A stretch of DNA of 64,000 bases from Jannaschia sp. S6380 (GCF_023015695.1 NZ_JALKAS010000001.1:1860001-1924000), one strand, 5' to 3'. Counted from the first letter of the stretch, positions 1 to 8,629 are shown. Numbers and translations: made by a program. Notes: a model not told the origin generated them from the sequence alone.

Positions 1-76
1 AGACGGGCGTGCCGAGATCCTGCGCCGAGGCGGCACAGGCGGTCAGCGCGAGAAAGGCGACGGAATGGCGGATCAT
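1..76 (-). CDS. Exported protein, N-terminal fragment cut by window edge
   Basis: Reading leftwards from an ATG at 76, 25 codons stay open to the window edge. They encode a typical export signal: a charged start (MIRHS), a hydrophobic run and a cleavage region ASAQD at residues 16-20. The segment LTAC at residues 11-14 also fits a lipobox, so either signal peptidase I cleavage or lipid attachment at Cys14 is possible. The mature part lies outside the window, so no function can be given. It is divergent from rlmJ, with about 115 bases between the two starts. Confidence 0.55.
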   Translation of the reverse strand, partial: MIRHSVAFLALTACAASAQDLGTPV

Positions 77-191
77 GCGAATCCCGGGGTCCAAAGGGCG
101 TCTCGAGGACGCTAGCATATGGAACGGCAAATACACGTTCAAAGTTCCGCCATGCTTGCGTGACAGCGCCGCCGTCTCTAGGTCGCGGCGA

Positions 192-974
192 ATGTTGTCC
201 TATCAACACAGCTATCATGCCGGAAACGCCGCCGACGTGCACAAGCATGCCGCGCTCTGCGTGGCGCTTGCGTACATGACGCGGAAGGACAAGGCCCTCA
301 GCTATCTGGAGAGCCATGCCGGTCGCGGGCTCTATGACCTCGGCAGCGCGGCGGCCGCGCGCACGGGCGAAGCGGCGCAGGGCGCCGGCCGGCTCCTGGA
401 TCGCTTCGCGCCCGATCACCCCTATCGGCGTGCGCTGGACGCGATCCGCCGCGACCACGGAGGCGCGGCCTATCCCGGATCGCCGCTCCTCGCCCAACGG
501 ATCCTGCGGCGCTTCGACCGCATCGACCTGGCCGAATTGCACCCTGCCGAACATGCCGCCCTGGTCGCGGCAATGCCCGCGTCGCCCAATACACGGATAC
601 ATCATCGAGACGGCATCGAGATGGTCAAGGCGCTGACCCCGCCGGACCCGCGCCGGGGCCTGATGCTCGTCGATCCGTCCTGGGAAATCCGGTCCGACTA
701 TCAGGCGATGGCGCGGCTGTTGCCGGCGATCCACCGGAAATGGGGCGTGGGCGTGCTGATGTTGTGGTATCCGATCCTCGCCGACGATCGTCATGTCGCA
801 ATGGTCGAGACGCTTGGCAGATCCATTCCGGGGCTCTTCCGTCACGAGGTTCGGTTTCCCCCCGCGCGGGCCGGACACGGGATGCGCGGCTCCGGCCTGG
901 TGGTGGTCAATCCGCCCTGGGATCTGGAACGCCGGGCTTCGGAGCTAAGTCATGTCTTCGAGGAGGACGAGTGA
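192..974 (+). CDS. rlmJ: 23S rRNA (adenine-N6) methyltransferase RlmJ
   Basis: SAM-dependent enzyme that in E. coli methylates N6 of A2030 in 23S rRNA. The N-terminal block MLSYQHSYHAGN, with ADVHKH just after it, is the family signature, and this fixes the start at ATG 192; the longer upstream reading frame is unrelated in sequence. The product has 260 residues, close to the 280 of the E. coli protein. The catalytic motif usually written DPPYE appears as DPSWE in the C-terminal half. The stop codon overlaps the start of the next gene (TGATG), so the two are probably cotranscribed. Confidence 0.88.
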   Translation: MLSYQHSYHAGNAADVHKHAALCVALAYMTRKDKALSYLESHAGRGLYDLGSAAAARTGEAAQGAGRLLDRFAPDHPYRRALDAIRRDHGGAAYPGSPLLAQRILRRFDRIDLAELHPAEHAALVAAMPASPNTRIHHRDGIEMVKALTPPDPRRGLMLVDPSWEIRSDYQAMARLLPAIHRKWGVGVLMLWYPILADDRHVAMVETLGRSIPGLFRHEVRFPPARAGHGMRGSGLVVVNPPWDLERRASELSHVFEEDE

Positions 975-1267
975 TGCCCAAGGGTTACTGGATCGCCCAC
1001 GGCCGGGTCGACGATCCCGAACGCTACGACCTGTACCGCGCCGCCAACGCCGCGCCGCTGGCCGAGTTCGGGGGGCGCTTTCTCGTCCGTGGCGGGGCAC
1101 GCGAGGTGCGGGAGGGCGCGGCCAAGCCCCGCAGCGTGGTGATCGAGTTCCCGTCCTACGAGGCGGCGCTGGCCTGCTACGACTCCGACGGCTATCAGGC
1201 CGCCCTGGCCCTGCGGCAGGGGATCAGCGAAAGCGACTTGGTGATCGCCGAGGGTTGGGACGGATGA
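974..1267 (+). CDS. DUF1330 family protein
   Basis: 97-residue cytosolic protein beginning MPKGYWIAH, a DUF1330 hallmark, followed by AANAAPLAEFGGRFLVRGG and a C-terminal half with a conserved aromatic pattern. DUF1330 proteins adopt a small ferredoxin-like (dimeric alpha/beta barrel) fold; their substrate is unknown. The ATG shares one base with the rlmJ stop, and an AGGAGGA sequence within the end of rlmJ lies about ten bases upstream, giving a good ribosome site. Nothing in the sequence indicates a specific reaction. Confidence 0.8.
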   Translation: MPKGYWIAHGRVDDPERYDLYRAANAAPLAEFGGRFLVRGGAREVREGAAKPRSVVIEFPSYEAALACYDSDGYQAALALRQGISESDLVIAEGWDG

Positions 1268-1339
1268 CAACGCGCATCATGCCGTCCCGCAGCGCGGCGG
1301 CCCCTGCCACACGAAACCCGACGGAAAGGAAACCTGCCA

Positions 1340-1780
1340 ATGTTCGCTGACCTTCTCCGGCGCTTGACGGCGGACGAGCCAGAACGCCTGCCCGAGCCGG
1401 ATGCCCAGCTTGCGCTGGCCGCGCTGATGGTGCGCGTGGCGCGAAGCGACGGGGACTATGCGCCCGCCGAGGTCGACCGGATCGACCGAATCCTGATCGC
1501 GCGCCACAGTCTGACGCCCGACGCCGCCCGTGCCCTGCGCGCGCAGGCCGAGGAACTGGAGGCCGAGGCGCCCGACACCGTCCGGTTCACCCGCGCGATC
1601 AAGGATGCCGTCCCGCTGGAGGACCGGATCGCGGTGATCGAAGCGCTGTGGTCCGTCGTTCTGGCCGACGGCATCCGCGACGACGAGGAGGACGGGTTGC
1701 TGCGGCTTCTGGCCAATCTGCTTGGCGTGAACGACCGCGACAGCAACCTGGCCCGACAGCGCGCCGAAGGCCGCCGATGA
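1340..1780 (+). CDS. TerB-like (tellurite resistance B fold) protein
   Basis: 146-residue mostly helical, acidic protein. It shows the features of the TerB/DjlA helical family: an early ALAALMVRVARSDGDYAPAE segment with acidic residues that in TerB bind metal, and a second related block VLADGIRDDEEDGLL near residue 115. There is no signal peptide or membrane segment. GGAAAGG upstream of ATG 1340 can serve as ribosome site. Its stop overlaps the start of the next gene (ATGA). Single-domain TerB-like proteins are common in Rhodobacteraceae and have no proven function; tellurite resistance should not be assumed. Confidence 0.72.
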   Translation: MFADLLRRLTADEPERLPEPDAQLALAALMVRVARSDGDYAPAEVDRIDRILIARHSLTPDAARALRAQAEELEAEAPDTVRFTRAIKDAVPLEDRIAVIEALWSVVLADGIRDDEEDGLLRLLANLLGVNDRDSNLARQRAEGRR

Positions 1781-2517
1781 TCGCAAGCCTGGGTTGGTAT
1801 CCGGCCACCCGTCCGGTCTGGGACAGGTTGTGGCCTGAGGTGCGCGCCCGGCTGGGGTTCGGCCCGCCGGCGCTGACCTGGCCCGAGGATTTCGGCGCGC
1901 ATTGGCGACACCCGGACCTGCTGTTGGCCTTCACCTGTTCGCTGCCCCTTCGTCTCGGCCTATCCCGGCACGTCCATCTGGTGGGCACGCCGGTCTGGGA
2001 CCTGCCTGGTTTGCCGGCCGGACACTATGCGTCGCATCTGGTGGCGCAAGCCAGTGACCGACGTCCGCTGGCCGTGCTGGCGGAGGCGGGGATCGCCATC
2101 AACGCGGTCGACAGCCAGTCGGGCTGGGGCGCCCTGGCCGATGCGGGATTGACCGGGCCGGCCACCGTCACCGGCAGCCACGCGGCCTCGCTGAATGCCG
2201 TCGCGTCAGGCGAATGCGCGATGGCGGCGATCGACGCGGTCACCTGGGCAATGGCGCCTCGGGATGATGTGGCGATCCGTGCGACCACGCCGCCGACCCC
2301 CGCACCGCCCTTCGTGACCGCCCGGCCGGATCTTGTGCCCACGCTCTTCGACGCTCTGGCCGGTGCGATCGCCGCCATGCCGGCCACCGACCGGCGGGCC
2401 ATCCGGCTGGCGGGTCTCGTCCGCCTGGACGATGACGCGTATGCCGCGCCGCCACCGGTCCCGCCGGTGCTGTCGACGCCCCGTGCCCATTGCAATCCGC
2501 CCGGATTTGCGGCGTAA
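1777..2517 (+). CDS. PhnD-like phosphate/phosphonate-binding-fold protein, no signal peptide
   Basis: 246 residues, resembling the PhnD-type periplasmic binding fold (pattern SLGWYPATRPVWDRLWP at the start, then alternating alpha/beta segments and a typical VTGSHAASLNAVASGECAMAAID block near residue 140). Unlike true periplasmic binders it starts directly with the first strand and has no export signal, so it is expected to be cytosolic unless it is exported by another route. ATG 1777 overlaps the TerB-like stop. It lies 31 bases before the ABC ATPase gene, but its fold class differs from that of the dedicated binding protein of that transporter, so its role is uncertain. Confidence 0.62.
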   Translation: MIASLGWYPATRPVWDRLWPEVRARLGFGPPALTWPEDFGAHWRHPDLLLAFTCSLPLRLGLSRHVHLVGTPVWDLPGLPAGHYASHLVAQASDRRPLAVLAEAGIAINAVDSQSGWGALADAGLTGPATVTGSHAASLNAVASGECAMAAIDAVTWAMAPRDDVAIRATTPPTPAPPFVTARPDLVPTLFDALAGAIAAMPATDRRAIRLAGLVRLDDDAYAAPPPVPPVLSTPRAHCNPPGFAA

Positions 2518-2548
2518 ACGTGCGACGAGTCCGCAACCCGAGCCACAT

Positions 2549-3322
2549 GTGACCGACGCACCGCCCGTCCTTGAAATCCGCAATCTTCACAAGGCCTATG
2601 GTCAGCTGGAGGTGCTGCGCGGCGTCGACCTGCATGCGCGGCAGGGTCAGGTGGTCTCGCTGATCGGGTCGTCGGGATCGGGCAAATCCACGCTGCTTCG
2701 CTGCGCCAACCTTCTGGAGGACAGCCAGCAGGGCGACATCCTGTTTTGCGAGGAGCCGGTGAAATGGCGTGGCACCGGCCACGACCGCCGGCCCGCCGAC
2801 GCCGCCCAGATCACCCGCATCCGCACCAACCTGTCGATGGTGTTCCAGTCGTTCAACCTGTGGTCGCACATGACCGTCCTGCAGAACGTGATGGAGGCGC
2901 CGGTTCACGTCCTGGGCCGCGATCCCGCACAGGTGGAGGACGCGGCGCGCGGCTATCTCGACAAGGTGGGGATCGGCGACAAGGCCGATGCCTGGCCCGC
3001 GCAACTGTCCGGCGGCCAGCAGCAACGCGCGGCCATCGCGCGTGCGCTTTGCATGGAACCGAAGGCGCTTCTCTTCGACGAGCCGACCAGCGCGCTGGAC
3101 CCGGAGCTGGAGCAGGAGGTCGTGCGCGTCATCAAGGCCCTGGCCGAGGAGGGGCGCACCATGGTCATCGTCACCCACGACATGAACCTGGCCCGCGACG
3201 TCAGCGACCGCGTCATCTTCCTGCACAAGGGCCTGATCGAGGAGGAGAACGCGCCCGACGCGTTGTTCGACAACCCCCGGAGCGAACGCCTGCGCGGCTT
3301 CCTGAACGCCGTCGCGGCCTGA
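2549..3322 (+). CDS. Polar amino acid/amine ABC transporter ATP-binding protein
   Basis: ATPase of the HisP/GlnQ class that energises uptake through the two permeases encoded downstream. Visible motifs are Walker A GSSGSGKST (residues 40-48), the signature LSGGQQQR, Walker B LLFDEPTSALDPE and the switch His in VIVTHD. Starting at GTG 2549 gives 257 residues, the normal size of the family and the expected N-terminus (PVLEIRNLHKAYG). Upstream in-frame codons would add unrelated sequence. It is first of the uptake genes, followed within 41 bases by the binding protein. Confidence 0.86.
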   Translation: MTDAPPVLEIRNLHKAYGQLEVLRGVDLHARQGQVVSLIGSSGSGKSTLLRCANLLEDSQQGDILFCEEPVKWRGTGHDRRPADAAQITRIRTNLSMVFQSFNLWSHMTVLQNVMEAPVHVLGRDPAQVEDAARGYLDKVGIGDKADAWPAQLSGGQQQRAAIARALCMEPKALLFDEPTSALDPELEQEVVRVIKALAEEGRTMVIVTHDMNLARDVSDRVIFLHKGLIEEENAPDALFDNPRSERLRGFLNAVAA

Positions 3323-3363
3323 AATCACCCGCCATCCCCGCATGAAAGAAGGGGAGGCACAAC

Positions 3364-4113
3364 ATGGAGAGACCGAAGATGAAATTGATCCTGACCGCCG
3401 CGGCCCTGGTGCTGACGACCGGCGCGGCCCTTGCCGACGCGCATGCCACGACCGTGCGCATGGGCACCGAGGGGCAGTACCCGCCCTACAACTTCCTTAA
3501 CGATGCAGGCGAGGTCGACGGGTTCGAGCGCGAGGTCGGCGACGAGCTTTGCGCGCGGGCCGAGCTGACCTGCGAATGGGTCACCAATGAATGGGACTCG
3601 ATCATTCCGAACCTGACGTCGGGCAACTACGACACGATCATCGCCGGCATGTCGATCACCGAAGAGCGCGAGGAGGTCATCGACTTCACCCAGAACTACT
3701 TCCCGCCCGCCGCCTCGGCCTACGTCGCGATGGATGAGGGCGCGGATCTGGAAGGCGGCGTGATCGCCGCGCAGACCGGCACGATCCAGGCCAGCCACGT
3801 CGCCGAATCCGGTGCCACCCTGCTGGAATTCGCAACCTATGACGAAACCGTCGCCGCCGTCCGCAACGGCGAGGCCGATGCGGTCTTCGCCGACAAGGAC
3901 GCGCTCGCCCCCACGGTCGAGGAATCGGGCGGCGAGTTGACCTTCACGGGCGAAGACGTGCCGCTGGGCGGAGGCATCGGCCTGGGCCTGCGTGAAAGCG
4001 ACGACGACCTGCGCGAGAAGTTCGATGCGGCCATCACCTCGATGAAGGAGGACGGCAGCCTGAACGAACTGATCGTGAAGTGGTTCGGCGAAGACGCCAA
4101 GACGTTCGAGTAA
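3364..4113 (+). CDS. Polar amino acid/amine ABC transporter substrate-binding protein
   Basis: Periplasmic solute receptor of the family 3 extracellular binding proteins (lysine/arginine/ornithine/histidine type), 249 residues. A signal peptide (MKLILTAAALVLTTGAALADA) is followed by TVRMGTEGQYPPYNF, the usual first strand, and later MSITEEREEVIDFT, a family 3 signature. A GGGAGG sequence just before position 3364 supports that ATG; the ATG five codons later is possible. The ligand cannot be told from sequence; neighbouring gamma-glutamyl ligases suggest an amine or basic amino acid. A strong hairpin follows the stop. Confidence 0.86.
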   Translation: MERPKMKLILTAAALVLTTGAALADAHATTVRMGTEGQYPPYNFLNDAGEVDGFEREVGDELCARAELTCEWVTNEWDSIIPNLTSGNYDTIIAGMSITEEREEVIDFTQNYFPPAASAYVAMDEGADLEGGVIAAQTGTIQASHVAESGATLLEFATYDETVAAVRNGEADAVFADKDALAPTVEESGGELTFTGEDVPLGGGIGLGLRESDDDLREKFDAAITSMKEDGSLNELIVKWFGEDAKTFE

Positions 4114-4119
4114 GACTGG

Positions 4120-4149
4120 GGTCGGGGGCGGTCCGATCCGCCCCCGACC
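4120..4149 (+). terminator. Intra-operon hairpin after the binding-protein gene
   Basis: A perfect 12-base-pair inverted repeat (arms 4120-4131 and 4138-4149, loop of six) begins seven bases after the binding-protein stop codon. The stem is very GC-rich and no T-run follows. Such hairpins between binding-protein and permease genes commonly protect the upstream mRNA 3' end or partly attenuate transcription, giving more receptor than membrane components. That role is inferred here. Confidence 0.7.
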
Positions 4150-4155
4150 GACACC

Positions 4156-5083
4156 ATGATAAGACGCCCGCCAATGGGCGCCGCTTTGGGACATTCCGGC
4201 CATCTTCGTCTGCACCGACCCCGACACGCTGTCCGGCCTGAACTGGCTGCTGTGCTACCTGACGACGGGCAAGCACCTGTCGTTCTACGCCGCTTTCGGA
4301 ACGGTCCTGCTGCTTCTGGCGATCACGGCGCCGACGGCAATGGCCTTCGGCTTCGGCGGCGCCATAGCCGCGCGCTCCTCGGTCGCGCCGCTGCGGTGGT
4401 TCGGCAAGGGCTACATCGCGATCGTGCGCGGCGTGCCCGACATCGCGTTCTTCCTGTTCTTCGTGATCGCGCTCGACCAGGGCATCGAGTATCTGCGCCA
4501 CAAGGTGCTTTGCCCCGGCTGGGACCAACCGGTCCGGCAGGGCAGCGACTTCCTCGTCTGCGCCCAGGCCAAGATGCCGCTCGGCACGTCACCGCAATGG
4601 GTGCACGAGACGTATGGCTTCGCGCTCGCCGTCCTGACCTTCGCTATCGTCTTCGGCGCATTCGCCGCCAACGTTCTCTACGGCGCCATGCGCGCCGTGC
4701 CCCGCGCCCAGGTCGAAACGGCGGAGGCTTACGGCATGACTCGCCGCCAGACCTTCTGGCGCATCACCGTGCCGCAGATGTGGGTCTATGCCCTGCCCGG
4801 TCTCGGCAACCTGTGGATGGTGCTGATCAAGGCGACGCCGCTCCTGTTCCTGCTGGGGGTCGAGGACATCGTCTATTGGGCGCGCGAACTGGGCGCAGCC
4901 AAGACCGCACGGTTCTCCGACTATCCGCATCCCGACTGGCGGATGTGGTACTTCCTGGCGCTTCTCGTCTTCTACCTCTGCTTCACGCGCGTCTCCGAGG
5001 TGGTGCTTGCCCGTCTGATGCGCCACCTCAGCCACGGACAGGCCACCGCCGCGGGCGAGGCCATGCGCAGGACCGCGACATGA
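4156..5083 (+). CDS. ABC transporter permease 1 (HisQ/HisM class), apparent 1-nt frameshift at start
   Basis: Inner-membrane permease subunit of the amine/amino-acid importer. The conserved open frame runs from 4163 and encodes WAPLWDIPAIF, a first membrane helix (GTVLLLLAITAPTA), the EAA-type loop AYGMTRRQTFWRITVPQ and a long extracytoplasmic loop with two Cys. There is no start codon in this frame before 4340, and stops lie at 4157 and 4160. An ATG at 4156 would feed into the frame if one A of the AA at 4161-4162 were absent. Starting at 4340 would delete the first membrane helix. The stop overlaps permease 2 (ATGA). Confidence 0.72.
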
Positions 5084-5886
5084 GCTGCGCGCAGACGATC
5101 CTGGATTACGGCCTGCGGTCGCTCGGCTACGGCGAAAGGCTGTTGCCACGCACCGACTTCACGCTCTGCCAGCAATTCACGCTGATCGGGTCGGGCATGA
5201 TCTGGAACGTCTATTTCGGGATCATTGCGCTGCTGACGGGGTTCGCCTTCGCCACCCTCCTTGCCGTCGGCAAGGCATCCCCGAACCCGCTGGCACGCAA
5301 ACCGGCGGAATGGTTCATCTTCGTTTTCCGCGGCTCGCCCCTCTTCATCCAGTTCTTCTTCGGCTACTTCCTGTTCCTGTCCCTGAAACAGGCCTTCCCA
5401 GTGTTCGAGCCGCTCTCCTCTGCCTGGGCGGGTGCGCTGGTCGTGCTGTTTCTGAACACCGCCGCCTATTCTGGCGAGATCTTCTTCGGCGCGCTGCAAT
5501 CCGTCCCCAAGGGCGACCAGGAAGCGGCGTCGGCCTACGGCCTGACCGGCTGGCGGCGCTTTCGGCGGATCACGTGGCCCACCATGCTGCGCCTCGCCTG
5601 GCCCGCCTACACGAACGAGGCGATCTTCCTCTTCCACGCCACGACGCTCGTCTTCTTCACCGGCTTCCCCGCCCGCCAGCAGAAGGGCGACGCGCTCTAT
5701 TACGCCAGCTACTTCGCCGACAAGACGTTCAACCCGTTCGTCCCCTACCCGATCCTCGCGGGCTACTTCATCCTCCTGTCGCTCTGCATCATCGGCGCGA
5801 TGGGCCTGGTGAATCGGCGATTGAACCGGCATCTGCCTCAGGCGGCGGTGCGGCGGCCGGGGCTTCTGGCCCAGGTCATGCGATGA
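5080..5886 (+). CDS. ABC transporter permease 2 (HisQ/HisM class)
   Basis: Second inner-membrane permease of the importer, 268 residues from ATG 5080, which overlaps the stop of permease 1. It shows an N-terminal helix (NVYFGIIALLTGFAFATLL), the family FRGSPLFIQ motif, and the cytoplasmic coupling loop AYGLTGWRRFRRITWP that contacts the ATPase. Its final codons overlap the start of the glutamine-synthetase-like gene. The pair of permeases, ATPase and binding protein make a complete importer. Both permeases have longer N-terminal regions than E. coli HisQ or HisM. Confidence 0.85.
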   Translation: MSCAQTILDYGLRSLGYGERLLPRTDFTLCQQFTLIGSGMIWNVYFGIIALLTGFAFATLLAVGKASPNPLARKPAEWFIFVFRGSPLFIQFFFGYFLFLSLKQAFPVFEPLSSAWAGALVVLFLNTAAYSGEIFFGALQSVPKGDQEAASAYGLTGWRRFRRITWPTMLRLAWPAYTNEAIFLFHATTLVFFTGFPARQQKGDALYYASYFADKTFNPFVPYPILAGYFILLSLCIIGAMGLVNRRLNRHLPQAAVRRPGLLAQVMR

Positions 5887-7232
5887 CGGACGCGGCGCCC
5901 GACGGCTGGCTGCACGCGAACCCGCAGATCCATTCCGTCCGGGTCGCCGCCTGCGACCTGAATGCCCAGGCCCGCGGCAAGCGCATCCCCCGCCGCTTCG
6001 CCCACAAGCTGGAGACGGACGGCACGCGCTTTCCGTTCTCGATCATGAACCTCGACATCTGGGGCGAGGATATTGAGGACAGCCCCCTGGTCTTCGATAC
6101 CGGCGATGTCGACGGCCTGCTGCGCCCCACGGAACGGGGCTTCGTGCCGATGCCCTGGCTGGAAACGCCGAGCGCGCTGCTGCCCGTGTGGATGTACCAC
6201 GACGACGGCCGCCCCTTCGCGGGCGACCCGCGTCACGCGCTGGCCGCCGTGCTGGCGCGCTATGCCAAGCGGGGCCTCACGCCCGTCGTCGCGACCGAGA
6301 TGGAGTTCTATTTGATCGACGACAGTGCGCGGCAGCTGCGGGTTCCGCCCTCACCGCGATCCGGCAAGCGCCGCCTCGGGGCCGAGACGCTGTCGATGCG
6401 CGCGCTCGACGCGTTCGACATCTTCTTCACCCAGCTCTACGACGCCTGCGAGGCGATGGATATTCCGGCCAATACCGCCATCTCCGAAGCCGGGATCGGC
6501 CAGTTCGAGATCGACCTGGCCCACCAGCCGGATGCGCTGAAGGCGGCAGACGATGCCTGGCTGTTCAAGCTGCTGATTCAGGGGCAGGCCCGCAAGCACG
6601 GCTTCGCCGCCAGCTTCATGGCCAAGCCCTATCCGGACTATGCCGGCAACGGGATGCATGTGCATTTCTCCGTCCTCGACGCGCGCGGGCGCAACGTCTT
6701 CGACGATGGCTCGGCCACGGGTTCGCCGGTCCTGCATCATGCGGTCGCGGGTCTGCTGGGCGCCGCGCCGGCGTCCACGCTGATTTTCGCGCCACATCAG
6801 AACAGCTATGACCGGCTGGTTCCCGGGGCCCACGCGCCCACCGGCCTGTGCTGGGCCTACGAGAACCGGACGACCGCCATCCGTATTCCGGCCTCGCCCC
6901 CCGCGGCGCGACGGATCGAACACCGGATTTCCGGCGGGGACGCGAACCCCTATCTGCTTCTGGCTTCGATCCTCGGCGCCGCGCTTTGCGGGATCGAGGA
7001 TGCGGCACCGCCGCCCGACCCGATCACCGGCAATGCCTACGCGCTCGACCTGCCGCGCATTCCGACCGACTGGTCCGCGGCCATCGACCGGTTCGAAGCC
7101 GACGCCTGGACGCACCGCCTGCTGCCCCGTCCCCTGACCCGCAACATGGTCCTGACCAAGCGCCAGGAACTGCGCGACATCGAAGAGTTGAGTCCGGCGG
7201 AACGCGTCGACCTCTATCTGGATACGGTGTGA
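5883..7232 (+). CDS. Glutamine synthetase-like gamma-glutamyl-amine ligase (copy 1)
   Basis: ATP-dependent ligase of the glutamine synthetase superfamily, 449 residues from ATG 5883, which overlaps the permease 2 stop. Conserved blocks are TEMEFYLID (metal-binding Glu), FMAKPYPDYAGNGMHVHFS (ammonia/amine site and nucleotide site), HQNSYDRLVPG and YENRTTAIRIP (ATP and glutamate binding). In the PuuA/GlnT branch such enzymes join glutamate to an amine rather than to ammonia; the transporter and amine oxidase nearby favour that. A second paralogue lies at 9315. The C-terminus overlaps the EamA gene. Confidence 0.82.
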   Translation: MTDAAPDGWLHANPQIHSVRVAACDLNAQARGKRIPRRFAHKLETDGTRFPFSIMNLDIWGEDIEDSPLVFDTGDVDGLLRPTERGFVPMPWLETPSALLPVWMYHDDGRPFAGDPRHALAAVLARYAKRGLTPVVATEMEFYLIDDSARQLRVPPSPRSGKRRLGAETLSMRALDAFDIFFTQLYDACEAMDIPANTAISEAGIGQFEIDLAHQPDALKAADDAWLFKLLIQGQARKHGFAASFMAKPYPDYAGNGMHVHFSVLDARGRNVFDDGSATGSPVLHHAVAGLLGAAPASTLIFAPHQNSYDRLVPGAHAPTGLCWAYENRTTAIRIPASPPAARRIEHRISGGDANPYLLLASILGAALCGIEDAAPPPDPITGNAYALDLPRIPTDWSAAIDRFEADAWTHRLLPRPLTRNMVLTKRQELRDIEELSPAERVDLYLDTV

Positions 7233-8065
7233 GCGCCGGCGTCCTGGCCGCGGTTCTGGGCGCCGCTTTCCTGCATGCCGGGTGGAACGCGCTGATCAAG
7301 TCGGGTGCGTCCAAGGTCGGCGGCATGGCAATCATGACGCTGGTTCAGGGCCTGCTGGGCTGCGCCATCGCGCTGGCCTATCCGCTGCCCGATGCCGCGA
7401 TCTGGCCTTGGCTTCTCGCCTCCGGCGCGTTCCACGCCGGATACAAGCTCTTCCTCGCTTTCGCCTATGAACAGGGCGACCTCAGCCGGGTCTACCCGAT
7501 CGCCCGCGGGGCCGCGCCGATGATCGTGCTTCTGGTCTCGCCGCTCCTGCTCGCAGATGTGCTGCGCCCGGCCGAGACGCTGGGCGTGCTGGTTCTCGGC
7601 GCCGGCATCGCGACGATGGCCGCCGGTTCGCTGCGCGCACGCGAAGCGCGGCGCCTGGTCCCCTATGCATTGGGTTCGGCGCTCATGACGGCGGGCTACA
7701 CCATCGCCGACGGTTCCGGCGCGCGCCTGTCGGTCGCGGCCGCGCAATACGTGGCCTGGCTGTTCATCCTCGACGTGGTGGTCTTCGCGCCGCTGATCAC
7801 CGTTCTGCGGGGCGTCGCGATCTGGCGCGCGGACCTGCGGGCATGGTCACTGGGTGCCACGGCGGCGGCGGCCAGCTATGGCGCGTACGCCATTGCCGTC
7901 TGGGCGATGACGGTGGCACCCATCGCACTGGTCGGCGCGCTGCGCGAGACGTCGATCCTATTCGCGGTGCTGATCGGCCGTATGGTTCTCGGCGAACGGC
8001 TCGACCGGTGGAAGCTGACGGCCGCGATCCTGATCGTCAGCGGCGTTGCGCTGACCCGGCTTTAG
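7229..8065 (+). CDS. EamA/DMT family transporter
   Basis: Inner-membrane protein of 278 residues from GTG 7229, which overlaps the ligase stop. It has two halves of about five hydrophobic helices each, typical of the drug/metabolite superfamily, with a basic segment (RAREARRL) between them and the pattern RETSILFAVLIGRMVLGERL in the last helices, an EamA hallmark. Members export amino acids or metabolites; the substrate is unknown. Cotranscription with the ligase genes suggests export or uptake of a pathway compound. Its TAG stop interlocks with the stop of the convergent CAP gene. Confidence 0.8.
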   Translation: MSAGVLAAVLGAAFLHAGWNALIKSGASKVGGMAIMTLVQGLLGCAIALAYPLPDAAIWPWLLASGAFHAGYKLFLAFAYEQGDLSRVYPIARGAAPMIVLLVSPLLLADVLRPAETLGVLVLGAGIATMAAGSLRAREARRLVPYALGSALMTAGYTIADGSGARLSVAAAQYVAWLFILDVVVFAPLITVLRGVAIWRADLRAWSLGATAAAASYGAYAIAVWAMTVAPIALVGALRETSILFAVLIGRMVLGERLDRWKLTAAILIVSGVALTRL

Positions 8066-8499
8066 CAGTGCCGGCCGAGGACCATGGCCCACCAGACCGT
8101 GCCACGCGCGTCGCGCACGGCGGCGACGGCGCCATGCGTCACGTCGCGGTTCAGGATATTGCGGCGATGGCCCCGCGATCCCATCCAACCCACCGTCACG
8201 CGCTGCGCGGTTTGCTGCCCCATGGCCACGTTCTCGGCGCCGGCGCAGGCACGATAGCCGGTCGCCTCCAGCCGGTCCTGCAGGCGCGAGCCGCGCGGTC
8301 CCTTGTGGCCCATCTTGCCGGTCGACGCCATGTGGCGGGCCTGAACCTCGGCTGCGGCGGCCAGGCGACGGTCGTGCCGCAGACCAGGCAAGCCGTTCTG
8401 CTTTCGCGCTTCGGACGCCAAGCGCAGGGCCTCGGGCACTTCGCCCGCCGAAACGGGGGCCGCGACAAGAATTGCCAATGCGATAGCACGCAGGATCAT
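8062..8499 (-). CDS. CAP-domain (CAP/SCP) secreted protein
   Basis: 145-residue exported protein. A signal peptide (MILRAIALAILVAAPVSAGE) precedes a compact CAP domain: LASEARKQNGLPGLRHD, then ARHMASTGKMGHKGPRG with the cavity His, GAENVAMG and GWMGSRGHRRNIL, which are the four CAP signatures. Bacterial CAP proteins are extracytoplasmic and of uncertain function. The gene stands alone on the minus strand between two plus-strand parts of the amine cluster, and its stop (TAA) shares the tetranucleotide TTAG with the stop (TAG) of the transporter gene. Confidence 0.85.
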   Translation of the reverse strand: MILRAIALAILVAAPVSAGEVPEALRLASEARKQNGLPGLRHDRRLAAAAEVQARHMASTGKMGHKGPRGSRLQDRLEATGYRACAGAENVAMGQQTAQRVTVGWMGSRGHRRNILNRDVTHGAVAAVRDARGTVWWAMVLGRHC

Positions 8500-8629
8500 G
8501 GGTCTCTTACCTTCTCTTCAAGCGGCGCGTCCCTCGGCGCCTGTCCCTCTTCGTTTCCGATGTGCGCCACCTTGCAGTGGTCTCTCACCCGGCCTAGCGT
8601 CGCCGCGTCGAACCCATGAACAGGCCGTC

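Noticed and set aside
1340..1780. Tellurite resistance function for the TerB-like gene
   Set aside because: No terC, terD or other ter genes are present, and single TerB-fold proteins are widespread in sensitive bacteria.
4340..5083. Permease 1 starting at ATG 4340
   Set aside because: This would remove the first membrane helix and the conserved segment before it, which is clearly coding in the same frame from 4163.
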